Shown in pieces: positions 7,641 to 15,019 of a stretch of DNA of 64,000 nucleotides (its first letter is position 1; the number at the start of each line of letters is the position of its first letter). The position numbers were made by a program, and so were the translations under genes. Below the pieces are notes generated by a model that was not told where the DNA came from, ran no database searches, and saw only the letters and a program-made list of their open reading frames with translations. This stretch comes from Parvicella tangerina (lineage in GTDB: Bacteria > Bacteroidota > Bacteroidia > Flavobacteriales_D > Parvicellaceae), in contig NZ_OU015584.1 of the NCBI RefSeq assembly GCF_907165195.1, positions 1,674,001 to 1,738,000 on the forward strand. Direction: 5' to 3'.

Positions 7641-9896
7641 TTATTCTACTATTTCAGCGGTAAGCACAAGTCGCTTCGTTCCAGGAAATGAATCAGCTAG
7701 TATAGTGATCGATTTAACTTGTTTGCCATTTAGGTTTTCCGTATTAAAGATCACTTCAACTTCTCCTGATTTACCTGGAGCAATTGGAGTATTTGAATAA
7801 CTACTTGATACACATTTACACTCCGAAATAACTTCTTGGATATGAAGCTCTTTATTACCCGTGTTTTCAATAGTGAATGCGTGCTTAACAATTTCTCCTT
7901 GCGATACCTTCCCGAAATCAAATGTTCCTGAAGCAACCGTTAATCCTGCATAGATGCTATCCTTCTCTGCATAAGTAACAGATTGAATTTCAATTTTTCG
8001 TTCTAAAGCAGCACTTCTGTTGTAAATGGAATTTCGTTGATCATAGTAGTCATCACTGACATTTGCATTGGCTGTATACTCACCAAAAGGAATCTTCAAA
8101 AAAGTTAATTCACCACCATTGATAGCGGTTTTATCTATGTATGGATTGAATTCTCCGTTTCCGTATTCCCTAAGGTAATTAATAAGCGTTGAGATTCTTC
8201 GCTTTGTTAAGTTGACGTTGTAATCAGTTTTTGCCAGAGGACTGGCAAACCCCTTAATAGTTACTTCTATCTTTTCACCTTTCTCAAGTTCTTTTAAGAG
8301 AAGCTTTGTAAACAGCTCCAAATCATCAACTCCTTTGTCAACATAGTTTTTAAAATAATCATCAATGTCCAGAATTGCTTCATCCTTGTTGTCTCCTTCT
8401 AGTCCTTTGCTATATTCTTCCCGATAAGTACCTTGAAGTGCTTTATACTTATCATAAGTAGCTAGATAATTGTCTTTAACTGCTGTGTCCAGACTTCGTG
8501 GACCAGGTCGGTCATTGTGAAAATAGAGCGTTACAGGAAGAAATTTGTTTAGGTCATCCAGGTTTTTAATCTCCGTTGAAGCAACTTCTTCAGGTTTATT
8601 GAATTTAACCTCCCAAATATCATTACAGCAGGTTGGACCTTTCTTATAAAGGACGCCCAATCTGTTTGAGGTTAAGTACCCCTTGGTTTCAGAACTATCC
8701 AAAACATAATAGAGGTCGTTCCATTGGGTATTGATTGGAGCGAGAAGGTTTTCAGGCTCACTCAGCTCTTCAAGTGTACCTTTTGATTTAAAAATATCAA
8801 AACCTCCAAAACCTTTATGCCAGGATGATGAAAAGTAAAGTGTTTGTGAGGATGAGTGATAGAAAGGAGTAATGTCTGGATCAAGCGTGTTTATCTTAGG
8901 CCCCAGATTTTTTGCAGGACCGAAAGTTCCTGCGTCAAGGATTTCACAAAACCAGATATCTAGATCACCTTCGCCTTCAGGTCGGTCAGAGACGAATAAA
9001 AGGTATTCTTTACCATCAATAGCGGCAACATTGGGTTGCGTTGTTCTTGTTGCTCTGGGATCATTAACTTTGTCTGGTAGGACTTTTGGGCTTGTCCACT
9101 TTCCGTTTTTCCATTCACTGCAGTAGAGCTTACATGAATTAAGACTATCGCATTGTGTGAAATAAAGTTTTGTTTTGTCGCTGTTGAGACATCCATTCGC
9201 ACTGTGAAGAGCAGGAGCATTGACAGGGGAGGCTAATTTAGATTTTGTTTCCCAATAGACCTTTTCTTCTGCCTCATAGATTGAAATTTTATAATCGTTA
9301 GGTAGGAAGATCTCCAGCTCCTCTCCAATTTTATCTGATCGTAAAGAACTGTAATAAAGGTGATCGTTGACAGGGAATGCCCCGAACTCTGAATTGGTGG
9401 TGTTAATGCCTGTCCCAGCATTTTTTACCGTACAATGAGGAATGCTATCCGAGTAGTACTTTCTAGCATAACTGCAACTGGATACTTCTTGTTTGCTTTT
9501 TAGGTATTCATAGGAATCTTTGTCTCTACCAAAAGTAGATTTAGCCTTCTTGAAAGATTTTCTAGCTTCTTTATAATCAGCGTTGCATTTCTGCATAATA
9601 CCCAACCAGAATGATGCGTCTGGGTAGATTCTACCACCTTTGTCTTTGTCTACGATCCTTGCATAGTAGTATTCTGCGGCTGTATAATTATTATACAGCC
9701 TCAAAGAAGTTGCGTATTTATAAGTAAGGTGAATGTCTGAGCTATCTATTTGCATAGCCTTTTTGTAGTATATGGACGCACCGTAATAATCTCCTAACTC
9801 AAAATTTTCGTCTGCGTATTGCATGAGTTGCTTTGCATTTTGACCAAAGGCCAGATAGGGGAGAATAAATAATATGAAGTAGGCAAACTTTTTCAA
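7641..9896 (-). CDS. TPR - PD40 propeller - OmpA-like - DUF1573 envelope protein
   Basis: 751 aa, signal peptide ending LAFGQ. Order of domains: TPR-like helices (about 20-130, with YYGASIYYKKAMQID), a PD40/WD40-like propeller (about 160-440, blades such as TLYFSSSWHKGFGGFDIF), an OmpA-like region (about 510-620, GEKIEVTIKGFASPLAKTDY then NLTKRRI), and a C-terminal DUF1573 domain (about 640-751, FDFGKVSQGEIVKHAFTIEN and SECKCVSSS). TPR-PD40-OmpA is the arrangement of T9SS PorE-like proteins that bridge the outer-membrane complex to peptidoglycan; the DUF1573 tail is the odd part. Start: an upstream TTG at 9917 lies within the -7 box at 9915-9922, so TTG 9896 is chosen; it gives a normal signal peptide and a leader of about 12 nt. 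Role is inferred from architecture. Confidence 0.82.
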   Translation of the reverse strand: MKKFAYFILFILPYLAFGQNAKQLMQYADENFELGDYYGASIYYKKAMQIDSSDIHLTYKYATSLRLYNNYTAAEYYYARIVDKDKGGRIYPDASFWLGIMQKCNADYKEARKSFKKAKSTFGRDKDSYEYLKSKQEVSSCSYARKYYSDSIPHCTVKNAGTGINTTNSEFGAFPVNDHLYYSSLRSDKIGEELEIFLPNDYKISIYEAEEKVYWETKSKLASPVNAPALHSANGCLNSDKTKLYFTQCDSLNSCKLYCSEWKNGKWTSPKVLPDKVNDPRATRTTQPNVAAIDGKEYLLFVSDRPEGEGDLDIWFCEILDAGTFGPAKNLGPKINTLDPDITPFYHSSSQTLYFSSSWHKGFGGFDIFKSKGTLEELSEPENLLAPINTQWNDLYYVLDSSETKGYLTSNRLGVLYKKGPTCCNDIWEVKFNKPEEVASTEIKNLDDLNKFLPVTLYFHNDRPGPRSLDTAVKDNYLATYDKYKALQGTYREEYSKGLEGDNKDEAILDIDDYFKNYVDKGVDDLELFTKLLLKELEKGEKIEVTIKGFASPLAKTDYNVNLTKRRISTLINYLREYGNGEFNPYIDKTAINGGELTFLKIPFGEYTANANVSDDYYDQRNSIYNRSAALERKIEIQSVTYAEKDSIYAGLTVASGTFDFGKVSQGEIVKHAFTIENTGNKELHIQEVISECKCVSSSYSNTPIAPGKSGEVEVIFNTENLNGKQVKSITILADSFPGTKRLVLTAEIVE

Positions 9897-9914
9897 AATG
9901 AATTGCTTGAACCT

Positions 9915-9944
9915 CAAAGGTAGATTAGTTCAGGACATTTTCAA
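9915..9944 (-). promoter_or_regulatory. Bacteroidota promoter (TTG-N19-TACCTTTG)
   Basis: On the minus strand a TTG (9942-9944) is followed after 19 bp by TACCTTTG (9915-9922), an excellent match to the -33/-7 consensus. It fixes the start of the OmpA-fusion gene downstream of about 9908 and supports its non-ATG start. Confidence 0.7.
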
Positions 9945-9993
9945 AATGCGTAAGGCTGAATAAAGTAATTCAGCACCCGTGTCAGGTAATTGT

Positions 9994-10902
9994 TTAACGG
10001 TTATTAGCGGAAATTTGACGATCTGATTTGGTTCCTCCCCATTCTACCAGTGTAAACCCTTTTCTTTCTTTTCTCATTTTAGAAAGGTCTTGAGGTACAA
10101 TATCAATAGGGTGATTCAATGGTTGATAAACCATCATCACTCGAATTATAGTCTCTGGTTGAGGTGTTACTTCAAGATGAGCTAAATCCTGATATTCATC
10201 TGTGCTGAAGTGGATTAAGTTGTATAGGTTATTTTCCATTTTTGGTTGCCAAAAAATGATAAACTCCATCGCTTCTCTTCTATTGAGACCAAGCTCAGCC
10301 AAGGCGTTCTCTAGAAAACTTACTGTCTGATCACCTGATACAACAAATCCTTCTTCTCCTATAGTTAAAGACTGATCAGGAATACCTTCCCAGAATAAAC
10401 CGTAATACTCCAGATCATTGGATCCAAGAAGTGTTCCATCTGGATGAGCTGTAACACACCAACCTTCTTTTGGATAAGCAGGGTAACTGTAGATAATATC
10501 ACCCTTATAATCTAGTTTAACGTTTACAACTGTCTCTTCTTCAGGATATAAGTAGATGATGGGTTTTAGTAAAACTGCTTCTGGACTAAGTTGAATGGTG
10601 CCAATATCTAGATTTCTGTGCGGTAGCACTTTTTGGTCGGTAAGAATTGAACCCATATAACCTATACTGTGTATGGAAACCGTATAATTTCCAGCGGCAA
10701 GATTCTCAGAATAAAAGTAACCATCGAGGTCGGTTTTTAAAGATTGAATTACTGAGTCATCTTGGCTTATTACAATATCAGCATAGTCAAGGGGTTGGTT
10801 GTTTGAGTTTAGGACTCTTCCAAAAATTCGGCATTCATCCTGTCCGATAAAATGAAAAGGTGAAAGTAAAATTACGTAAAGAAAAAAAGTTTTAATCATC
10901 AT
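9994..10902 (-). CDS. Secreted protein with N-terminal carboxypeptidase-regulatory-like domain
   Basis: 302 aa with signal peptide (ends FHFIGQ). Residues about 23-100 form a CarboxypepD_reg-like beta-sandwich (IFGRVLNSNNQPLDYADIVI ... TDLDGYFYSENLAAGNY). The rest (about 110-302) belongs to a widespread uncharacterised secreted family that opens with KPIIYLYPEEE and contains NDLEYYGLFWEG and EFIIFWQPKMENN. Nothing in the sequence indicates an enzyme. It lies 97 bp upstream, in transcription order, of the OmpA fusion gene and 57 bp downstream of the next lipoprotein gene. Function unknown. Confidence 0.75.
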   Translation of the reverse strand: MMIKTFFLYVILLSPFHFIGQDECRIFGRVLNSNNQPLDYADIVISQDDSVIQSLKTDLDGYFYSENLAAGNYTVSIHSIGYMGSILTDQKVLPHRNLDIGTIQLSPEAVLLKPIIYLYPEEETVVNVKLDYKGDIIYSYPAYPKEGWCVTAHPDGTLLGSNDLEYYGLFWEGIPDQSLTIGEEGFVVSGDQTVSFLENALAELGLNRREAMEFIIFWQPKMENNLYNLIHFSTDEYQDLAHLEVTPQPETIIRVMMVYQPLNHPIDIVPQDLSKMRKERKGFTLVEWGGTKSDRQISANNR

Positions 10903-10959
10903 CAGTGTTTGTATAGTTCTACACTATTGATGCAAAACGGTTGAATTTTCCATATAAAA

Positions 10960-11511
10960 TTACCTTTTTACAAAGAACTCAACACCTTCTGGACTACTCC
11001 AGGCGTAGTTAATAGTTTTATTGATAAAAGCATCTAAGCTACTACTTGCTGGAAAAAAAGCTGCGCAAGAAGGAACCTCAGCATCCCATTTTCCTGATTT
11101 GCTTAACTCTCCTTTCACAATTAAGACCGTAAATTTATACTTATCGGAAGTGTTTATAGCTATAACAGCATAACCTTGATTCGCTAAATCCTGAGCTTCA
11201 CTCATCACTTCTTGATCGGGCGCAAACCCCAAACTTTTCCATGAGTCTCCAGCAGTGATGAAGTCATAGATTTCATTATACATGATATAGTCTCCGCCTT
11301 GCTTGAGGTCGTCAATACCATTGTACTCACAAATAGCCCTTGCTGTGAATGTTTTACAATCTTGATGAGACTCAGCTTCTGCAACACAGTCGTTATATTC
11401 CTCCAAAATGGTTTCTATGGCGATTCTTTTTTCCTCATCAGTAGGTTTTTCTGCACAAGAAGAAAGGTTAAACAAGAAGGCAATTGATAATAGTAAATAA
11501 AATGTTTTCAT
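10960..11511 (-). CDS. Lipoprotein of unknown function
   Basis: The frame is open from 11577, but the first 22 codons look random. The ATG at 11509-11511 begins MKTFYLLLSIAFLFNLSSC, a clean lipoprotein signal with lipobox LSSC, so 183 aa is annotated. The mature part has a Cys-containing stretch (YNDCVAEAESHQDCKTF) and a C-terminal mixed alpha/beta region with no motif I recognise. It is probably attached to a membrane through its N-terminal Cys. Confidence 0.7.
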   Translation of the reverse strand: MKTFYLLLSIAFLFNLSSCAEKPTDEEKRIAIETILEEYNDCVAEAESHQDCKTFTARAICEYNGIDDLKQGGDYIMYNEIYDFITAGDSWKSLGFAPDQEVMSEAQDLANQGYAVIAINTSDKYKFTVLIVKGELSKSGKWDAEVPSCAAFFPASSSLDAFINKTINYAWSSPEGVEFFVKR

Positions 11512-11542
11512 CTTCGAAAAATTGAGAGGACAAATAAACGAA

Positions 11543-12817
11543 TCATTTGTTGTAATACAAAGCAAACGAAGTAACATTGATACCAGTGGTAATGTTTCCT
11601 CCAGAATTTCCTAAGTGATCAAACAGTTTTATGGTATTATTCACATTGGCATAGATGATACCTGACAAGTGATCATAAATTAGTTGGGTTGCGATATCGG
11701 GTGAAACATTAACCATGGAGTTGTTTCCAAGAGTGAATCGAAGTAAACCACCAGAATGTGCAAGAAGAACTTCATCAGAATCAATTACACAAAGGTCAAA
11801 TAAGCTTCCAGGATCTATACTATGAGGCTCGTAGGTGCTATTATTCAAGTAATCAAACTGATAAAAGTGACAAGCGTTATTTTCAGATGTAATTACAAAA
11901 ACTTCATCTTTATTTCTTCTCTTTAAGGCAATGATATCCTCATTGAACAACAATTGGTGTACTTTACTGCCAGTGCTTTTTACAAATGTTGATAGGTAAT
12001 GACTGCCACCAATAATTTCTTCAATTATTACGTATCCTTCAATTTCGATAATTTCTCCACCTTCTGCCGATGTATTCAGAGAATACGTCCGATTCACAAT
12101 TCCTTCGTCATCCATGGTAACAGCAGTACTATTTCCTCTGACCATTGCGATGTTATGATCAGACTCCATCTGGTGAAGATTTCCGAAGTAAGGATAAAAA
12201 GAAAGTTGAGGAGTTTGTGCCCAGTTAACGACATCGTTCTCCAAATCATAGGTAATCAAATTACCCGCACTACCACCGGCTAACCAAATGAGTAAATGGT
12301 AAGAGTCTGCAAGTAACGATTGAAAATTACCCGTAAACGAACTAATGAAATTAACCGTATTCAAATCATAAAAGTAAAGGTCATAAACACTGGAACTTGC
12401 TTTGTCTACCATTGCAATGCCAAGGAGTTCCTGAGGCAACTCACCATAATTTAACTCAATGAACTGAGCATCACGATTACCAGCTTTGTCAATTGCAGAA
12501 ACCTTTAAAAGGTAGGTAGCACTGGGTAAATGACGATCGTCCAATTGGAAGGATTTGGTAAAATCATAAGCATCATTATTAACTATGATTTCAAAAGAAA
12601 AGTCGGTTGCCGCGAGGTTATCATAGAGTAATTCAATTTTTACTGATTTCAATGCTTCTTCATCAGTAGCTCTGCCAGATACGGTAATTACATCACCAAA
12701 GGCAACAGTAGACATATTTGCGGGTGAGTCGACAGTTATTGTTGGCGGTGTTTCATCTCCATTTCTGCACGAAGAAAAAAGAACTCCCAATGCGATTATT
12801 AAAACAAATTGCTTCAT
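11543..12817 (-). CDS. Ig-like domain lipoprotein with propeller-like C-terminal part
   Basis: 424 aa lipoprotein (MKQFVLIIALGVLFSSC). Residues about 24-125 form a bacterial Ig-like domain of the type PPTITVDSPANMSTVAFGD, with VSGRATDEEALKSVKIELLY and KVSAIDKAGNRD. The remaining 290 residues are rich in short beta-strand repeats (DLYFYDLNTVNF, LITYDLENDVVNW, LLRFTLGNNSM), which suggests a beta-propeller. Probably a surface or periplasmic binding protein. It is separated from the YceI gene, transcribed ahead of it, by a terminator at 12831-12865, so it needs its own promoter. Confidence 0.7.
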   Translation of the reverse strand: MKQFVLIIALGVLFSSCRNGDETPPTITVDSPANMSTVAFGDVITVSGRATDEEALKSVKIELLYDNLAATDFSFEIIVNNDAYDFTKSFQLDDRHLPSATYLLKVSAIDKAGNRDAQFIELNYGELPQELLGIAMVDKASSSVYDLYFYDLNTVNFISSFTGNFQSLLADSYHLLIWLAGGSAGNLITYDLENDVVNWAQTPQLSFYPYFGNLHQMESDHNIAMVRGNSTAVTMDDEGIVNRTYSLNTSAEGGEIIEIEGYVIIEEIIGGSHYLSTFVKSTGSKVHQLLFNEDIIALKRRNKDEVFVITSENNACHFYQFDYLNNSTYEPHSIDPGSLFDLCVIDSDEVLLAHSGGLLRFTLGNNSMVNVSPDIATQLIYDHLSGIIYANVNNTIKLFDHLGNSGGNITTGINVTSFALYYNK

Positions 12818-12830
12818 GAAATAAAGGTAA

Positions 12831-12865
12831 CAAAAAACCCAGATAGCGAATAATGCTACTGGGTT
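12831..12865 (-). terminator. Rho-independent terminator of the YceI gene
   Basis: Read on the minus strand: stem arms 12859-12865 with 12836-12842, extended by GCTA/TAGC around a 7-nt loop, then TTTTTTG. It sits 30 bp after the YceI stop codon. Confidence 0.8.
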
Positions 12866-12894
12866 CAGTTTTGAACATAATGACGTGAAGGTAT

Positions 12895-13410
12895 CTACTC
12901 GACAGGAACGGTAAATTTAACCAACACTTTACTATCCTCTCGTTTCTTTTGAACGGCAAAGTCAAAATCATTGGTATAGATAATCGTCTTTCCTTCAAAT
13001 TTGTCTTCTTTGTACGTAAAGTTAATCCTAACCTCCTTGGTTACTCCTCTAATCGCCATCTTACCAGACATGACAAAGCCATTGTCCGTTTTTTCAATTT
13101 GATTGCTTTCGAACTCCATAGATGGATATTTTTCAGCATAGAAGTATTCTTCTGCTTGAAGATGTCCATCTCTGGTTTTATTTCCTGTCGAAATCGTGCT
13201 AACAGGAATGCTACCTTCAATCTTAGAGTTCGCTAAATTATTTGCATCAAACTTAATGCTAGCTTCCATACCAGTAAGTGTTCCTTTTACATCTTCGCTG
13301 ACTACTTTAAATTCTACTTTTGCATTTTCTGTGTCCACCTTGAGTGACTGAGCAAATGCACCAACTCCTAATACAAGTCCAAAGGTTAGGGTAAAAATTA
13401 ATTTTCTCAT
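12895..13410 (-). CDS. YceI family periplasmic protein
   Basis: 171 aa with signal peptide (MRKLIFTLTFGLVLGVGAFA, cut before QS). The mature part is a full YceI lipocalin-like barrel: KVDTENAKVEFKVV at the start, SIPVSTISTGNKTRDGHLQ, YPSMEFES, MAIRGVTKEVRINF and a final VLVKFTVPV. YceI proteins bind polyisoprenoid-type lipids in the periplasm. It lies 38 bp downstream of the DUF5777-like barrel gene in the same direction. These two families are often adjacent in Bacteroidota, which points to a joint role; that role is not visible here. Confidence 0.88.
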   Translation of the reverse strand: MRKLIFTLTFGLVLGVGAFAQSLKVDTENAKVEFKVVSEDVKGTLTGMEASIKFDANNLANSKIEGSIPVSTISTGNKTRDGHLQAEEYFYAEKYPSMEFESNQIEKTDNGFVMSGKMAIRGVTKEVRINFTYKEDKFEGKTIIYTNDFDFAVQKKREDSKVLVKFTVPVE

Positions 13411-13448
13411 GTTGTTATGTTTTATGTTTAACTAGGCTATTATTCTAT

Positions 13449-14336
13449 TTAAAAGTGTCTTGAGATTGTGAATCCCATTCTAAATTCTCCTTCTCCCCAT
13501 TTTGAAAAAGTGTAAGGAATAAATTGTGCTTCTCCCATTCCTCGGCTATTGGTAAAGTTTACCTGAAACACGTGAGCATGCGTCTTAAATTCCACTCCAA
13601 CGCCAATAGGGTCAGTATAAGTTATTCCATTTATTGAGTTTGTAGGCCTAAACAAATGGTTGTATTCACCAATCAAACTAATCTTCTTAGCAATTTTTAA
13701 TTTGGCAACTCCACCTACAGACAGAGCTGTGTTTACATCCTCATGGTGAACCAGGTTTCTATGTAGCAGTCCGATGTTCATTTGAATACTTGCCACATCG
13801 TTCAAATTTCTTGCCAAAATTAATTGCGTGAAATACGAAAATCGATGAGCGGTTTTTCTGAAATAGGTGATTGAGGTACTATCACTCGATTTATCCATAA
13901 TGGTGGCAAAGGCTGTAGAGTTCACACTTAAAGTGAATGGTTTCCCATCTTGTTGATCAAGAATCTTGTATTTCACTAATCCTTGGAAGAGTTGTGTGAA
14001 CGGACCGGCACCCTTATTCCTGTGTAAACCAATCATAAATCGATCTGTAATTCCGTAATCTACACCGATCTGAATATCAGCGGAGTTGTCAAACCCAAAC
14101 ATTGATTTATAGCTGTTTGGAGTAGCCATATCTCCGAAACGGTGCGCAATTCTTACGTCAAAAGTTCCTTGTTCTAAGGTCTCAACACTTTGGCTATTGA
14201 TTACACGTGTGTCAAAAAAAGCAGGGCCAACACTTGAAGATTCATCAGTTCCCTCCTCATCAAAATCCCAATCGTCATCCTGAGAATATCCAGATATGGA
14301 TCCCGCAACAAAAAGATAAAGTAGTAATTTTTTCAT
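13449..14336 (-). CDS. DUF5777-like outer-membrane beta-barrel protein
   Basis: 295 aa. The frame is open from 14423, but ATG 14336 starts a typical signal peptide (MKKLLLYLFVAGSISGYSQ) and is preferred. The mature protein has an acidic linker (DDDWDFDEEGTDESSS) and then amphipathic strands with the RIAHRFGDM, DIQIGVDYGITDRFMIGLHR and VGVEFKTHAHVFQVNFTNS segments characteristic of DUF5777 barrels; it ends in an aromatic residue (SRHF). Predicted to sit in the outer membrane. Probably co-transcribed with YceI. Confidence 0.75.
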   Translation of the reverse strand: MKKLLLYLFVAGSISGYSQDDDWDFDEEGTDESSSVGPAFFDTRVINSQSVETLEQGTFDVRIAHRFGDMATPNSYKSMFGFDNSADIQIGVDYGITDRFMIGLHRNKGAGPFTQLFQGLVKYKILDQQDGKPFTLSVNSTAFATIMDKSSDSTSITYFRKTAHRFSYFTQLILARNLNDVASIQMNIGLLHRNLVHHEDVNTALSVGGVAKLKIAKKISLIGEYNHLFRPTNSINGITYTDPIGVGVEFKTHAHVFQVNFTNSRGMGEAQFIPYTFSKWGEGEFRMGFTISRHF

Positions 14337-14375
14337 AAGCTTAAATATATGAGGTCTAAAGGTATATTTATTTTC

Positions 14376-14404
14376 TTGAACTGCATTGGAATTGATTATC
14401 TTTG
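14376..14404 (+). promoter_or_regulatory. Bacteroidota promoter (TTG-N18-TATCTTTG)
   Basis: TTG at 14376-14378, 18 bp, then TATCTTTG at 14397-14404. This fits the consensus exactly. Transcription would start near 14410, so the ATG at 14409 cannot be the start codon and the in-frame ATG at 14439 is favoured. Confidence 0.75.
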
Positions 14405-14438
14405 AGGTATGTACTGGGGACATGAGTCGATAAAGGGA

Positions 14439-14981
14439 ATGGAAGATGTCAAGATCAAAGATTTTTGGCAGTGGACGTATTCTGATATGCTCATCAATGA
14501 AAACAGAGATGCTTTTGGTTTGTTTTTAATTGCTAATGCCCTTGAGTTAACAAAAATGCCTCGCATTGACTGGGGAAAAGTTGATCTCCGATATCGAAGA
14601 AAGAAAATAGCTGTTAGATGCAGCGGTTACATCCAAAGCTGGAAACAAAAACGACCGAAACGCATTTCCTTTGATATTTCTCCTAAAAAAGGGATAGATG
14701 CCAAAAAGGAAGATTCTATGACGTTTAGGAATCGTGAGGCAGAATTATACATATTTGCCGTTCTGGCGGAGAAAGACGTGAAAAAAGTGAATGTCCTTGA
14801 TCTTGATCAATGGAATTTTTACATTGTAAGAACCTCCACATTGGATGAACACTTCCCAAAAAACAGAAAATTAGGGATGAGAGCACTTAAACAACTTGCG
14901 GGTCCGCTTCATCAAAGCAGGTTAAAGGATAATATTGATATTCTGATTGATGCTGAACTAACAGAAAAGTTAATATTATAG
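14439..14981 (+). CDS. PD-(D/E)XK nuclease-like protein with altered active site
   Basis: 180 aa, cytoplasmic, no signal. It begins MEDVKIKDFWQWTYSDML; the order of motifs (DFWxWxxSD, NxxRxxxxxFLIANALEL, DW..VDL, then a Y-I-Q-S-W-K-Q strand, later YIFAVLAEK, LDLDQWNFYIV) resembles a family of uncharacterised proteins with a restriction-endonuclease-like fold. From memory of that family the core reads WDAYDL...VEVKSSAYLQSW. Here the equivalent stretch is KIAVRCSGYIQSW: the acidic residue is Ala and the Lys is Arg. If the alignment is right, the nuclease centre is lost. ATG 14439 is chosen over 14409 because of the promoter position. Family placement rests on motif memory, not on a search. Confidence 0.6.
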   Translation: MEDVKIKDFWQWTYSDMLINENRDAFGLFLIANALELTKMPRIDWGKVDLRYRRKKIAVRCSGYIQSWKQKRPKRISFDISPKKGIDAKKEDSMTFRNREAELYIFAVLAEKDVKKVNVLDLDQWNFYIVRTSTLDEHFPKNRKLGMRALKQLAGPLHQSRLKDNIDILIDAELTEKLIL

Positions 14982-14997
14982 CCCCATTAATTTTTCG

Positions 14998-15005
14998 TAT
15001 TTTTG
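14998..15005 (+). promoter_or_regulatory. Bacteroidota -7 box (TATTTTTG)
   Basis: TATTTTTG, 15 bp before the ATG at 15020, fits TAnnTTTG. No TTG is found at the expected distance upstream. It would give a very short leader for the Gly-rich secreted protein and the two genes after it. Confidence 0.5.
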
Positions 15006-15019
15006 AAAAGTATCAGAAC

